Source of the DNA: Cytospora piceicola
Lineage: Eukaryota > Ascomycota > Sordariomycetes > Diaporthales > Cytosporaceae
Assembly: GCA_023375675.1 (NCBI GenBank)
Contig: JALQBC010000005.1
Coordinates: 124,001 to 188,000, forward strand
Reading direction: 5' to 3'
Length of the DNA stretch: 64,000 nucleotides
Shown: one piece after another, positions 13,999 through 24,627 of the stretch
How the letters are laid out: each line of letters begins with the position of its first letter
Numbering within the stretch: position 1 is the first letter of the stretch
Position numbers and translations under genes: made by a program
The notes under the pieces: model-generated
Seen by the model: the letters and a program-made list of their open reading frames with translations, nothing else
What the model was told of the DNA's origin: nothing
The model's database searches: none

Positions 13999-15004
13999 TC
14001 AAATTTTCTGCCTCCTGGCATGCCACGACTCCAAAGCTCCCATGACCCTACTAACAGCCCATTCCAACGTCTGCTCAAAATCAAAATCCATCGCTACGCC
14101 ATCCTTCTCAAGCTGCGCCAAAACCCCTTTCTCCCTCAACACTTCCAAATCCAGCTTCCCACCTTCAACATCACCACCCAAAAACATCCACCGATGCGCC
14201 TCAACATAGTTCGGCCACACAACCTCATCCACATACCCTGGCGGATCCTTCCAGAACCCCTCGAGCGTGACATACCCATCTCTCGCTTCGCGCCGCTGCG
14301 TCGCTTTCTCGTGGGACACCTGCAGGAAGAGCTTAATGTCGATTAGGTCCATGACCTTCGAGAACTGTGGCGGCGAGTAGAGCAGGAACCCGTCGAGCAG
14401 GCACAGCCTCGGACTGTCCTCGCCCGCGAGTATGTTGTGGCCTGGGCTGCCTGGCCGTAGCCATTCCTGCACCTGGGCCTTCATGGCTTCTATCTTCTCG
14501 GCGGACGCTGGGCATTTCCCGACAGAGTTCTTGTCTTCTTTGGAATCTACGAAGGGCTGTGAAAGAGGACAAACGGAAGACGAGGTGTCTGGTAAGCAAG
14601 GTGGGCTTTCTCGTCGACATGGTGTTTTGGGATGAGGGGATACCACACCGTGGCTACTGCGGTGTATCTTGCTCGGAACACTTCTGCTGTTTCTTACCGG
14701 AAATGTCCCTTCATTGTGGATGTGTGATAACGCCTTTTCCATGTCGGGGATATTGAGGGACTCGGCGCAGTCCCAATCTCGGACGCCATCTTTGTAGGGC
14801 AGCCTGGGATGTGTTAGTGGGACACTCTCCTGAGCTCATCTGTTCTTCTCTTAGCCTAACTAACTCTTCTTCTGGGCGATAGAAATCATCCTCGTGGAGG
14901 ATGAAGGTATTTGGAAATATGTCTCGCAGTAGCCTCGCCAGCGTTGTTTTGCCGCTGGATGAGCAGCCTGAGAGGCCCACTACGATGGCTTTCTGGCCTC
15001 CCAT
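13999..15004 (-). CDS. nrk1: Nicotinamide riboside kinase
   Basis: Three exons: 15004-14865, 14803-14698, 14556-13999; 267 residues. It phosphorylates nicotinamide riboside to NMN in NAD salvage. Exon 1 has the Walker A GLSGCSSSGKTT at residues 10-21, then HEDDFYRPEEE, the substrate-side acidic motif. Exon 2 supplies LPYKDGVRDWDCAES. Exon 3 has SKEDKNSVGK, the conserved LLDGFLLYS core and WKDPPGYVDEVVWPNY. Intron 1 starts GTTAGT and ends CCCAG. Intron 2 is 141 bp, a multiple of three without an in-frame stop, so retention would keep the frame open and insert 47 residues; the family alignment favours removal. Start ATG 15004. Confidence 0.93.
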
Positions 15005-16582
15005 AGTAGTGACGGCGATGGCTCTTTAATCACAGGCTTGTTATGGAGTAAATGGTGATGTGTGTAATGGGCATACCACAGGGAAAGAAGGTGATGTCGG
15101 AAAACCGGGGCGTGACTGACGGCACACCGGCCCCACCATTCCATTCTCGGGCCGGAGGCGCACGGACGCCGAAAGCAGGGGCCGATCGACTCTACAGCCC
15201 TTTAAGCTGTGCGTGGACTGCTGTAATCTGGATATAGAGAGAGCTTTTGCTACAATTAAATTTCCTCAGACACACGAGCAGCTCATTTGGCCTATTTGGA
15301 AAGGTGGCTGGCTCCTCGTACTGAGGATAAGAAGAAGTTCAGCTCTGCCTACTTTTTTGACCTTCAAGGATCTTAATTCAAGCCATGCATGGTGAACTCT
15401 CCGCAGATACCCACTATGTACTGCGTTGAGCTCACAGCGGGCGTCTGTGTTGGTCTTCGACCTCGAACAAGCCTCAGTAATACCTAGGTACCTATACGTC
15501 CATGAGGGGCTCCATTTCGCCCGCGGGTTTCGATCCGAACCTATCTAGGTACCTAGGTAGTCTGTCGAAGTCATAGACATTATAGACGGGGCTCTCTCCC
15601 ATCAAGGCCCGGCGTTGAGAGACAGAAGAAGGAATGGAAAGACTCTACAAGTCGAACTCCAGAGAGCTATTCACCATGGTGTGTGGCAAGCCCAGGATAG
15701 ACATGAGTTGGCAACTATGTACTCTATAACGCCATCTTGAAAGGTAGAGTCAGTTTCTTTCTGTCCTGATGAGATTTATGCGCGTATCATAGTATAACAC
15801 GAATACCAGTTGCCGGGTGCCCAAGACACTAACGTACAGTGCAGTAGGTGGGGTAAACGCCGGTTCTGCTGGCCGAAGTTCGAGTGAGTACGAGTCCAAA
15901 GAAGCATGAGAACCACCGAGCACCAGGAGAAATTGCAAGAAAATGTGCAAGATAAAGTACAACCTCATGTTCGTGACTGTGGTTCCACACTGTTCAGCAA
16001 TAAAAGGAGACGTGGATTCTGTAAGATCCATGCCGATGAGAGTCCGTCACTCGAGCCCAGAGAACAGAGGTCCATGAACAAACCTAAGGTATAGAATATG
16101 ATGTTGTTCCGAATCATACAACCACCTCGAATTCTCATACTATTGCACCAACTATTCCACGTTGTTATGGCCGGTACCTTCCAAGGTTCCCATTGAACGT
16201 GTTCCACGCGCTTCTTGTCTGATGTAGTGAGCATCAGTTGGTAGCATCCAGCTTCCAAGGTTCTCCCAGTGATCTACCGTCCCGTCAGCTACCCCGGGAG
16301 ACAGGGATAAACCCCTGTCAAGTCGACCTGCAGTGACGCAAAGTCTAGTGCTGGCCTGAAATCGACTAGGAATTTCCAGTCCATTTAAATGAACTGCATT
16401 TCGACCTCCTTTCGCAAACCACCAACAAGTCGCCCCCAAATACGGTTATATCTAAACATTTGAGAAACCGTCTAGAATACACCACTCAAACCCTCCGCCA
16501 GCTGGCCTTTGCACCGGCTAATTCTTCCCCGCTGAATCTTAATCCGACACATCGAACACCACCCCCCCCCCCCACCGCGACA
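15005..16582. other. Intergenic, two TACCTAGGTA palindromes
   Basis: No confident gene. TACCTAGGTA occurs at 15481-15490 and 15550-15559. A weak secreted-peptide candidate at 15750-15968 is listed separately. A poly-C run lies just upstream of the pth2 start. Confidence 0.5.
15750..15968 (-). CDS. Weak candidate for a small secreted peptide
   Basis: 72 codons from the ATG at 15968. It opens with a convincing signal-peptide shape (MRLYFILHIFLQFLLVLGGS, then HA), but the remaining ~50 residues have no cysteines and no recognisable family. A possible donor (GTTAGT) inside the frame leaves the true end unsure. May be chance. Confidence 0.2.
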   Translation of the reverse strand: MRLYFILHIFLQFLLVLGGSHASLDSYSLELRPAEPAFTPPTALYVSVLGTRQLVFVLYYDTRINLIRTERN

Positions 16583-17287
16583 ATGTCTGACAAAGAGACA
16601 TCCATGGCGACCCTCATGGTGATCAGCACCAGCATCGTGACCTTCCTTTCGGGCTTCATGCTAGGAGTGTACTCGATCCGCGGGTACCTCATCTCCCCGG
16701 AGATGCAAAAGGAGGCGCGGGCCAACTACGACGACCCGGTCGACAGCGACGAGACGGACATAGACGAGGACGAGACGGTGCTCGACCACGCGCCCAACTG
16801 GGCCAACGGCGAGGAGGCCGACCGCAAGCAGGGGCTGAGGCAGAACGCCAAGGAGAAGGAGAAGTCCCGGAAGGCGGAGCGCCTGGCACCCATCGAGGAC
16901 AACGGCGAGGAGTGCAAGATGGTGCTCGTCGTGCGCTCCGACCTGGGCATGACCAAGGGCAAGATCGCCGCCCAGTGCGGCCACGCCACCCTCGCCTGCT
17001 ACAAGTCCCTTTCCCGCGCCGCCGCCAAGGGCGGCGCCACGTCCCCCGCGGCCAGGCTGCTGCAGCGCTGGGAGCGCCACGGCCAGGCCAAGGTCGCCGT
17101 GCAGACCAAGGGCTCCGACGAGTTGGAGATGCTGATGGGCAAGGCCCAGAGCCTGGGCATCACCGCCGAGGTCATTGTCGATGCTGGCCGGACGCAGATC
17201 GAGCCTGGCAGCATGACGGTGCTGGGTGTTGGTCCCGCGCCGAAGTCCATGGTGGACCTGATCACGGGCAGCTTGAAGCTGCTGTAG
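16583..17287 (+). CDS. pth2: Peptidyl-tRNA hydrolase 2 with N-terminal membrane anchor
   Basis: Single exon, 234 residues from the ATG at 16583; the open frame upstream is leader with a poly-C run, not coding. It cleaves peptidyl-tRNA released from stalled ribosomes. Residues ~10-35 form a membrane span (TSIVTFLSGFMLGVYSIRGY), as in eukaryotic Pth2/Bit1 proteins placed at the mitochondrial outer membrane. An acidic and then Lys-rich linker follows. The C-terminal ~125 residues are the PTH2 fold, with CKMVLVVRSDLGMTKGKIAA, QCGHATLACYK, and TEVIVDAGRTQI-like GITAEVIVDAGRTQIEPGS, ending VGPAPKSMVDLITGSLKLL. Confidence 0.95.
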   Translation: MSDKETSMATLMVISTSIVTFLSGFMLGVYSIRGYLISPEMQKEARANYDDPVDSDETDIDEDETVLDHAPNWANGEEADRKQGLRQNAKEKEKSRKAERLAPIEDNGEECKMVLVVRSDLGMTKGKIAAQCGHATLACYKSLSRAAAKGGATSPAARLLQRWERHGQAKVAVQTKGSDELEMLMGKAQSLGITAEVIVDAGRTQIEPGSMTVLGVGPAPKSMVDLITGSLKLL

Positions 17288-17688
17288 GCTGGTTGTTCAC
17301 ACAGTCCGGAAGGTGGGATTTTGGCTGAGAGGGTGCCAAGTACATGTCGGCTGGAGAGGTGGGGGGGGGGGGGGGACATCAAATCAGAGCCCAGGTGTAC
17401 CGACTGGGATGCGTTGGATGTCTACCAAATAGAACAGTAACGAATGTCGACTGGAAGGGCAAACTTGTGGTAGGGTGTCCGATGCGTACTGTCCTTTCTA
17501 AAGAACTGCATCGCAATGGCGTTGGGGCCGAACAAAAATGTAAAAGAAAAACAATCAATCAAGTCTAGGTTAGATCGAAGTTATACCAAAGGGACATGGA
17601 CGGGCAATAGACGGTGAATTTCAGGCAAGGACGCCTCGTGCAATTTATTCGGTTGCCAAAATGGGTATATGAAAGCCTATCCTCAGAC
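17288..17688. other. Convergent 3' region between pth2 and utp7
   Basis: 401 bp between two genes ending toward each other. It holds a G-run near 17360-17375. No gene seen. Confidence 0.6.
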
Positions 17689-19338
17689 TCATTTTTCCTT
17701 CTTCGCGAAGCGTGCCAGCGCCGGGCCCAGCTCCTCCTGTTGCTGCTCATGCGACGCCTTGTTCTTCTGTTGCAGCTCGTTGTAGATCTCATCTGCCCGC
17801 ATCTTCTTCTCGTCGATAACGTTCCTCTTCCTCTGCTTCCTGATGTACTTCTTCAGCGCACCACTCCTACCACGCGCCTTGTTCCTAATCTCCGTCTCGA
17901 TATCGATTGCCGGGGCATCCAGATCCCTCTCCGCCTTTCTCTCCTTGTCGGAGCGCAGGTCCAGGTTACCCACAAAGTTGGGGTCCAGAGCGATCATCTC
18001 GGGAGGCAGCTTGTTGAGCAGCTGCTTAACTTCGGCTTCTTGTCGCTGCTTGACGGTCTCGTATGGGTTGACCTCCAGTGCATCGAAGTTGGCCTCACCC
18101 GCACCTGGCACCAGGATCGACGAGAATCCTTGATCGTGACCGATGCCCAAGACATCCTCGTAAGGGCACCATCTCACCCTCTCGACGCGCTTGCCCTCCT
18201 TGCCCCACGTGAGGTAAGGGCTTTGGACCTTTTCTTGCTGAGCGCGATGTTTGGAGAAGAGACCTCTCCATATCGTTGTGTTCGTGCCCCATCCGACCGC
18301 CGTCAGGCCGCTGTCTGATATTGCGACAGAGGATGCGGGTGAGCGGGTGTAGTAAGAGTTGACCTCCTTGAACATACGAATGTCCCAGACCGCCATCCTC
18401 ATGTCCTGGCCGGTCGAGACCATGTACCGGCCTTCGCGGTCGACTGCTAGTGAGCGTACGGGGCCCTTGTGTGCGAGGAGTTTGACGAGAGGTTCCGAGG
18501 AGTTGGGAGACCATAACGTGACTGTGCCGTTCTGGTGGCCGATGTGACATACTGCGTTCCAGGGGTTGTGTGTCAAGGAACAAGGGGCGCCTCCTTTTGT
18601 GTGGATTTCGGAGACAAGCTGGCCGGTCGAGACGTCTTGGTATTTGAGGTTGCTAGACATGCCCAGCGTCGCGAGGAGGAAGTGGTATGGTAGAAACTCC
18701 ATGTGTGAAACCTCGACATGCTTCTTCAAGCAGTGCAGCTCGACACCGTTCCGGTCGTAAATATAGACGTATTTCTTCTGAGCCACGGCGAAGTACTGGT
18801 TGTTGTGAAGCCACTTTATATCCCTGATGGTCTCGCCCAGCTGGAGTTCACATCCCAACTTGCCCTCCCGGAAGTCCATTGTCGCAACATGGCCCTTCCT
18901 GCCGGCAAGCAGCAGCTCCTTTCCGTTCCTTGTGTACTCGCAATGATACGGGCCAAGTTGGTCCAGTTTCAAGTCAAAACGCTTCTGTGCAGTCTCGACG
19001 GCAGTTTCGCTCGTGATGTCCTCCTGTCGGACCCGGTACGTTCGCTCGAGTTCGTTTTCTGGCTCGAGGAAACCGGGTTCGTTCTCCAACAGGATCTCGG
19101 CATCCTTGGCCTTGGTAATAGCGGTCTGGTATTTGGACTCCAACTTCTGCATGTTGGTGCGCAGCTTCTTGTCGCGCACGCCGCGCACGTCGACGCCTTT
19201 GCCTCTGCCATAGTCCCGGTTGGCTTGTTTTTGTCGCTTCCGGCGCTGTTGTTCTTCTTTAGTTAGGAGTGATGTCTTGGCGTTGCGGACCTTCATGGCG
19301 CCATTGGCCTCGGGTTTATTCGTCTCGTCGTCCATCAT
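17689..19338 (-). CDS. utp7: U3 snoRNP / SSU processome protein Utp7 (WDR46/BING4)
   Basis: Single exon, 549 residues from the ATG at 19338 (a second ATG follows at 19335). The frame is open for a further 64 codons upstream, but those are non-conserved and lie in the shared promoter. Utp7 is a nucleolar WD40 protein needed for 18S rRNA processing. Visible are a basic N-terminal region, WD-type blades (HVEVSHMEFLPYHFLLATLG, GTVTLWSPNSSEPLVKLLAH, MVSTGQDMRMAVWDIRMF), and the family C-terminus: RVRWCPYEDVLGIGHDQGFS, VPGAGEANFDALEVNPYE and LLNKLPPEMIALDPNFVG, then a Lys-rich tail. The length is close to that of yeast Utp7 (about 550). Confidence 0.95.
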   Translation of the reverse strand: MMDDETNKPEANGAMKVRNAKTSLLTKEEQQRRKRQKQANRDYGRGKGVDVRGVRDKKLRTNMQKLESKYQTAITKAKDAEILLENEPGFLEPENELERTYRVRQEDITSETAVETAQKRFDLKLDQLGPYHCEYTRNGKELLLAGRKGHVATMDFREGKLGCELQLGETIRDIKWLHNNQYFAVAQKKYVYIYDRNGVELHCLKKHVEVSHMEFLPYHFLLATLGMSSNLKYQDVSTGQLVSEIHTKGGAPCSLTHNPWNAVCHIGHQNGTVTLWSPNSSEPLVKLLAHKGPVRSLAVDREGRYMVSTGQDMRMAVWDIRMFKEVNSYYTRSPASSVAISDSGLTAVGWGTNTTIWRGLFSKHRAQQEKVQSPYLTWGKEGKRVERVRWCPYEDVLGIGHDQGFSSILVPGAGEANFDALEVNPYETVKQRQEAEVKQLLNKLPPEMIALDPNFVGNLDLRSDKERKAERDLDAPAIDIETEIRNKARGRSGALKKYIRKQRKRNVIDEKKMRADEIYNELQQKNKASHEQQQEELGPALARFAKKEK

Positions 19339-19767
19339 CGGTTTGGTGGTTTGTGGTGGTGGGCTGAATGTCCAGCGTAAGTTCCCAATACTAACAAGAG
19401 AAGTTCGGCTCAATGTTGGAAACTGAATCCTGAACTTTTTCTTGGTGCTGCAAGGATCAGCCCCATCGCTTGCTCTCCGATAAGACCGATAAGCAGGGAT
19501 GCGCAATGCAGGGACCACAAGAAATTTCAAAAATTGGCGGGGCTAACATCGATTTCCCAGCAAACAGCGGGCGCGGGCGGCATGTGCTTTTCCATGGAAG
19601 AAACGTAGAAAAAACGAAAGTTAATTCCATACATACCACAAATACTACCAAACGTGGTTTCTGCCTGTTCATACCGTCCGTCCGTATTGCAGTGCCCCCT
19701 TTCCCCATTTTCCAACCTGGCGTCTATCCCCCTTCCGTTCAGGTTTAAGGCAGGAGGCGACGCGAAA
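19339..19767. promoter_or_regulatory. Shared divergent promoter of utp7 and tsr1
   Basis: 429 bp between the utp7 start (-) and the tsr1 start (+). It includes AAATTTCAAAAATT near 19526-19540, which resembles an RRPE-type A/T element, and GCGATGGGG on the minus strand near 19462-19472, an imperfect PAC-like match. Both are only suggestive. Confidence 0.4.
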
Positions 19768-22362
19768 ATGTCGTCGGCCGTGAGCCATTCGCATAGGGCG
19801 ACCACCAAGGTGGGCAACAAGGCCTTCAAGTCGAAGAAGGCAACCAAAGGTGCTATGAGAGACCAACTCAAAGGTACGGTGTGACTCACGCCGAGTGCAA
19901 TCTGATTATATAATTCATTGGAGAGATTGGTCGCTGCACGCCTCACTCATGCATTTATAGCCCATGCTTCCCCTCCATTTTCAGTGTTGCTTGTCCATAT
20001 CCGCTAACACGGGCGTTTCCTGCTCTCAGGCAAAGTTCCAAACGACCGCCGAAAGACACCACATCAGCAAGTCATGTCTAAAATCGACCGAAAAAACCAA
20101 GCCAAGCAACGGCAACAGCAGAAGCAGAAGGAGCACCAGCAAGAGAACCTCGTCTTCTCTGGCAAGGATGGCGCTCCCAGAAACGTCGCCGTTATTCCCC
20201 TGTGTCCCGATGGTGATGCCACTGCCGCCGTCCGTGCTCTGAACGAGAGTCTTGATATCGAGCAAGAGGTCCCTATTGGCTCGTCCCGTGTGTCAGTCGA
20301 CAGGTTCAAGCAGAAGCTGCAGTATACTGCTCTGCCTCGGGATCTCACAGCCTGTGTCGATGCCGCCAGGGTTGCCGATTTTGTCGTTCTCATCCTATCA
20401 GCCGATGTCGAGGTGGATGACCTTGGCGAGCTGATCCTCCGGAGTGTGGAAAGCCAGGGCCTGTCAACCCTGTTCACTGTCGTCCAAGGCCTGGATCAGG
20501 CCGGGCCTGCCAAGCAGAGGAACTCGGTCCTCGATTCTCTGAGATCATACATCACGCATTTCCACCCCGAGCAGCACAAGCTCTACAGCCTTGACAACAG
20601 AGTAGAGTGCTCAAACCTGATAAGATCACTCTGCAGCACCACCCCCAAGGGAATCAAATGGAGGGACGAACGGAGCTGGATGCTGGTGGAAGATGTCAAG
20701 TTTGCGGACTCGGAAGAGGCCTCAACTGTTCTGACCGGTGTGGTCAGGGGCAAGGGTCTCAAGGCCGACCGACTTTTGCAAGTTGGTGACTGGGGCGCTT
20801 TCAAGATCGAGAAGATCACTGCTGCTCCTCTGTCAAAACGGGGTAAGAATACCGAAGAGGGAGTGAGTATCGATACCGAGGAAACGCTTGCTATTCCTAC
20901 CGAAGATCAAGATGATCTGGCCGACTTGGCACCAGAGAAGGCTTTCATGGATGACGCAGACGGAGACATCGACCTTGACGATGCTACCTCTGTGGCTCCG
21001 TCCACGAAGAAGGGTGTGTTGCTGGACGACCATCACTATTTCTCGGAGGACGAAGAATTCAAACCCATCGACCTGATGAGAGTGCCCAAGGGCACGTCAA
21101 AGTACCAAGCAGCTTGGTACCTCGATGACGACGTCTCTGATGACGGCTCCGAGATGACAGACCTTGATATGAAGGAGGACGAAGAGGAGGAGGCTCCTGC
21201 AGAGCCTCAAGATGGCATGGAGGGGCTTGTCGGGGATTCCATGACTGAAGGTGGACGTTCAGAATACCCACGATCAGAGAAGTTCGAAGAGCTTGATGAG
21301 GACGAAGATGCAGCACAATTAGCTTCTTACAGGGAGAGGAAGAGGGATGAAGCCGAGGAAGACCTGGAGTTCCCTGATGAGATTGAGCTTGCCCCCAACG
21401 TCTTGGCGCGGGAGAGGTTGGCGAGGTACCGAGGCCTGAAGAGTCTGCGGACCAGCCCATGGGAGCAGGATGAGGATCGGGCGCACGAGCCTGAGGAGTG
21501 GCGCCGGCTTCTGCAAGTTCAGAACTACCAAGCCGCTCGAAGCTTAGCGAAGAACGAGGCTCTTGTGGGAGGTGTGCAGCCTGGAACCCGGGTCCACATC
21601 TACATCAAAGGCGTCTCTGCTGAGGCTCGCCAGACATACGACCCAGCTAGGCCAGTGTCATTGTTCTCCCTCCTCCGACACGAGCAGAAGCGGACGGCTG
21701 TCAACTTCCTCATCAACCTGAGCTCAGATTACAACAGGCCTATCAAGTCAAAGGAGGAACTCATCATGCAATGCGGCCCTCGGAGGTTCATCATCAAGCC
21801 TCTGTTCTCGTTGGGTGGCAACACTCCAAACGACGTCCACAAGTACTGCCGTTACCTGCACCCAGGCCAATCAGCAGTAGCCACCTTTATGGCACCGGTA
21901 ACGTGGGGCTCCGTGCCAGCTCTCTTCTACAGGCGATCGAAGCCTGATGAGGAGAGGGACGAGGACGATCCCGACCTACCCTTGACTCTGATCGGCACTG
22001 GCACGTCTCTGGCCCCATCTACCAACCGCGTTGTCGCCAAGCGTGTTGTTCTGACTGGTCATCCTTACCATATCCACAAGAGGATTGTCACTATCCGCTA
22101 CATGTTCTTCAACAGGGAGGATGTCGAGTGGTTCAAGGCTCTGCCTTTGTGGACGAAGAGGGGACGGGGTGGATTTGTCAAGGAGCCTCTGGGTACTCAT
22201 GGATACTTCAAGGCCACGTTTGATGGGCACATCAACCCTCAGGACACCATTGGAGTCAGTCTGTACAAGAGGGTCTGGCCGCGCCATGCGACACCCCTGC
22301 AGGGTCTGTTGCTGGATCCTTCTGAAGTGCCAGCTGAGACAGACGAGGTTATGGAGGAGTAG
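19768..22362 (+). CDS. tsr1: 40S ribosome biogenesis factor Tsr1
   Basis: Two exons: 19768-19873 and 20030-22362, with a 156-bp intron (GTACGG donor, GCTAAC branch, CTCAG acceptor); 812 residues. Tsr1 is a translational-GTPase-like protein without GTPase activity, related to Bms1, that binds late pre-40S particles. Exon 1 encodes the basic N-terminus (HRATTKVGNKAFKSKKATKG). Exon 2 begins GKVPNDRRKT, continues with an inactive GTPase-like region (NVAVIPLCPDGDATAAVRAL), a long acidic middle, the AARP2CN-type region and the conserved C-terminus (TWGSVPALFYRRSK, LTGHPYHIHKRIVTIRYMFF, GHINPQDTIGVSLYKRVWPR). Starting at the downstream ATG (20074) would lose the conserved basic start, so exon 1 is included. 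Confidence 0.95.
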
Positions 22363-22514
22363 GAAGACCTGACATCAGCTCTGCGTATGGAGTTATAAAA
22401 GGCACACTGTATGGGGTCATGAAATGGCGTTATGGAATAGGATATTGTCGCTAGGGATTATCATTTCAGATGAATATCAATATCCAGCGATTGCCCAGAT
22501 TTATGGCAAGCCTT

Positions 22515-22536
22515 TATATATATATATATATATATA
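22515..22536. repeat. (TA)11 microsatellite
   Basis: Eleven TA units between the 3' ends of the convergent tsr1 and ureG genes. Confidence 0.9.
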
Positions 22537-22571
22537 CCGCTCTGAAGACCATCATATTTATCATCTACTTG

Positions 22572-23402
22572 TTATGCCTTCAGGGCGTCTAGGCCAGGTG
22601 TTGGCGTTGGGCCACCTTTTGACTTCTGTACCTCCTCGGCACCACTCGCCCTCCATGCACTCAGGATCAAATTGCAGATGTGTTCGACCGCAACACCCTT
22701 CTTGACCTGCGCAAACACGGTGGGCCCGCCCTCTCGCATCTTGCGCGCGTCCCTCTCCATAACACTCAAGTCGGCACCCACAGCCTCGGCCAGGTCCGTC
22801 TTGTTGACAACGAGCAGGTCACTCTGCGTGATGCCGGGCCCTCCCTTCCGCGGCACCTTGTCACCGCCAGACACGTCGATAACGTAGATGATGTAGTCGG
22901 CCAGCTCCCTGCTGTAGTTCGCCGCCAGGTTATCCCCGCCGCTCTCAATCAGCAGCAGGTCCGTGCCAAACTGCACGTGCAGGTCCTCCAGGGCGGCCAG
23001 GTTGGCGCTGATGTCCTCGCGGACGGCGGCGTGGGGGCACCCGCCCGTCTCGATGGCCTTGATCCTGTCGGCGGGCAGGGCCCGCATCTTGGTGAGGAAC
23101 TCGGCGTCCTCGCGCGTGAAGATGTCGTTGGTCACGGCCGCGATGTTGTACCGCGCCCGGAACGCCAGGCACAGCTCCAGCATCAGCGCCGTCTTGCCGC
23201 TGCCCACGGGCCCGCCGATGCCGATCGTGAAGGCCCGGCCGCCCCACTGCCGGCCCTCGGTGATGGGCATCTCCCGCCCCGTGTAGGACCCGGGCCCCGT
23301 GAGGATCTCGTGCGAGTGCCCGTGCTCCTGCGCGTTGAAGCCGCCGTCGTGGGCGTGCGAGTGCGAGTGCGCGCCGGTGCCGTCGTGGGAGTGGGATGCC
23401 AT
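22572..23402 (-). CDS. ureG: Urease accessory GTPase UreG with His-rich N-terminus
   Basis: Single exon, 276 residues from the ATG at 23402; the open frame upstream is Pro-rich leader. UreG hydrolyses GTP while loading nickel into urease. The first 32 residues hold nine histidines ([20 protein letters not shown] and onward), a metal-binding extension found in eukaryotic UreG, which may stand in for the separate nickel chaperone UreE. The P-loop [11 protein letters not shown] is at 61-71, then [16 protein letters not shown], the metal-site motif [31 protein letters not shown] and [17 protein letters not shown] (guanine-binding NKTD). The codons are very GC-rich in this gene. Confidence 0.96.
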   Translation of the reverse strand: MASHSHDGTGAHSHSHAHDGGFNAQEHGHSHEILTGPGSYTGREMPITEGRQWGGRAFTIGIGGPVGSGKTALMLELCLAFRARYNIAAVTNDIFTREDAEFLTKMRALPADRIKAIETGGCPHAAVREDISANLAALEDLHVQFGTDLLLIESGGDNLAANYSRELADYIIYVIDVSGGDKVPRKGGPGITQSDLLVVNKTDLAEAVGADLSVMERDARKMREGGPTVFAQVKKGVAVEHICNLILSAWRASGAEEVQKSKGGPTPTPGLDALKA

Positions 23403-24627
23403 ATTGGGTGGTGGGTCGAGCCTTGGAGGGTCTTGGGGGAAGGGGTGGTTGAGTTTTGGCTGTGTGGGCGGACTGTTGCTAAACAACTTCAGTGCTGTTG
23501 TTGTGTTGATGTTTGTGGAGACAGCTTGAAGGTCCGGGCGATTGAGTGTACGGCACGGGGCGGATTGAGGGACATGTTGGAGGGGTCCAGATGTCTTGCT
23601 TGGGAGCTCATGTGGGTCAGTACAGATGATGCCCGTTGAGAAAGCTTGGCGGCTTATCTAATTCAAGGCCTTGAAATCCAACTTCATGTCATCCCTCTAC
23701 ATTGCCCTTGAAACCATCGCACGTCTACCACTCACAAGAAATCTGGATCCATCGTCGAGGTGCCACTTCGGTGTGAATACAGAGGCAATTCGGCTCAATT
23801 TTCGTTACTGTCATCGGTATTGTTAGGGTCGACGGAGCCACCACCAGACTTACAGCGGTCATAACTCCCAAAGTTCTTTCTTCCTCCATGATAACCTCCT
23901 GGCCATGGTCCTGCGTTAAATTGTACGGTATATCCTAGTACCTCACGAAAAACGGTATCCCATTGAGAACCGTTGGAAATTTGTCTCAGAGAATCGGGCT
24001 GGGGCTTAGGCTCAGAATATTGGGAGAACGGGTTTAAGTGAAGTTCACCAACCACCCTCAACCTGATACTGTCGTATATCTGAGCTGTTCCACCTCCAGG
24101 GTCCCCTGATTCGGATCAGATATCGGCCTATGGGTCACTGTTTCCTTGTGTCATACGGAGCAGTATTTCTGTTGATCTACCCTTCAGGGTCATCCACGAA
24201 TCAATTGATGCGACCCGGAAGTATGGAGATATAGGCAGGATGTGTCAATTCCGAGAAGGCCCATGAATTTCGAAGCTAACCTTCATTTCCGTTCTTCCAA
24301 CTGCGAAGACTAATGAGGACTCAAAGACATTATGATCACCATTCGACGGCCTTCGGCACCCACGATCCTTCCCCCTTGTGACGTTATATACTTAAGTACC
24401 TAGGTAGCTTATCAAGACGACGGCTCTGGAGGAACCCAGGACAAAGTTCCTACGTTGAGGAGTGCCAAAATCCAAGGTAACTGCCTTAGAGACAAAATGA
24501 TATAATCACGGCCATCACCACCAAGTATCACCAACAAGAAGGGCTCGTCATCAGTACATTCAAGACTTGCAGAGCAGTTACTACTCAGCCCGAACGACCT
24601 CTTCGGTCCAACCTCTTCATTCCCATC
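23403..24627. other. Intergenic with a weak minus-strand exon candidate
   Basis: No confident gene. On the minus strand an open stretch (about 24106-23795) ends in a Gly/Asn/Asp-rich sequence (VQFNAGPWPGGYHGG, then GGGSVDPNNTDDSNEN) with acceptor-like CAG in front, so it could be the last exon of a small gene, but no start exon could be tied to it. TACCTAGGTA at 24397-24406. Confidence 0.35.

Noticed and set aside
22680..23639. A 319-codon plus-strand ORF opposite ureG
   Set aside because: Antisense shadow of a very GC-rich gene; the sense strand has intact UreG motifs.
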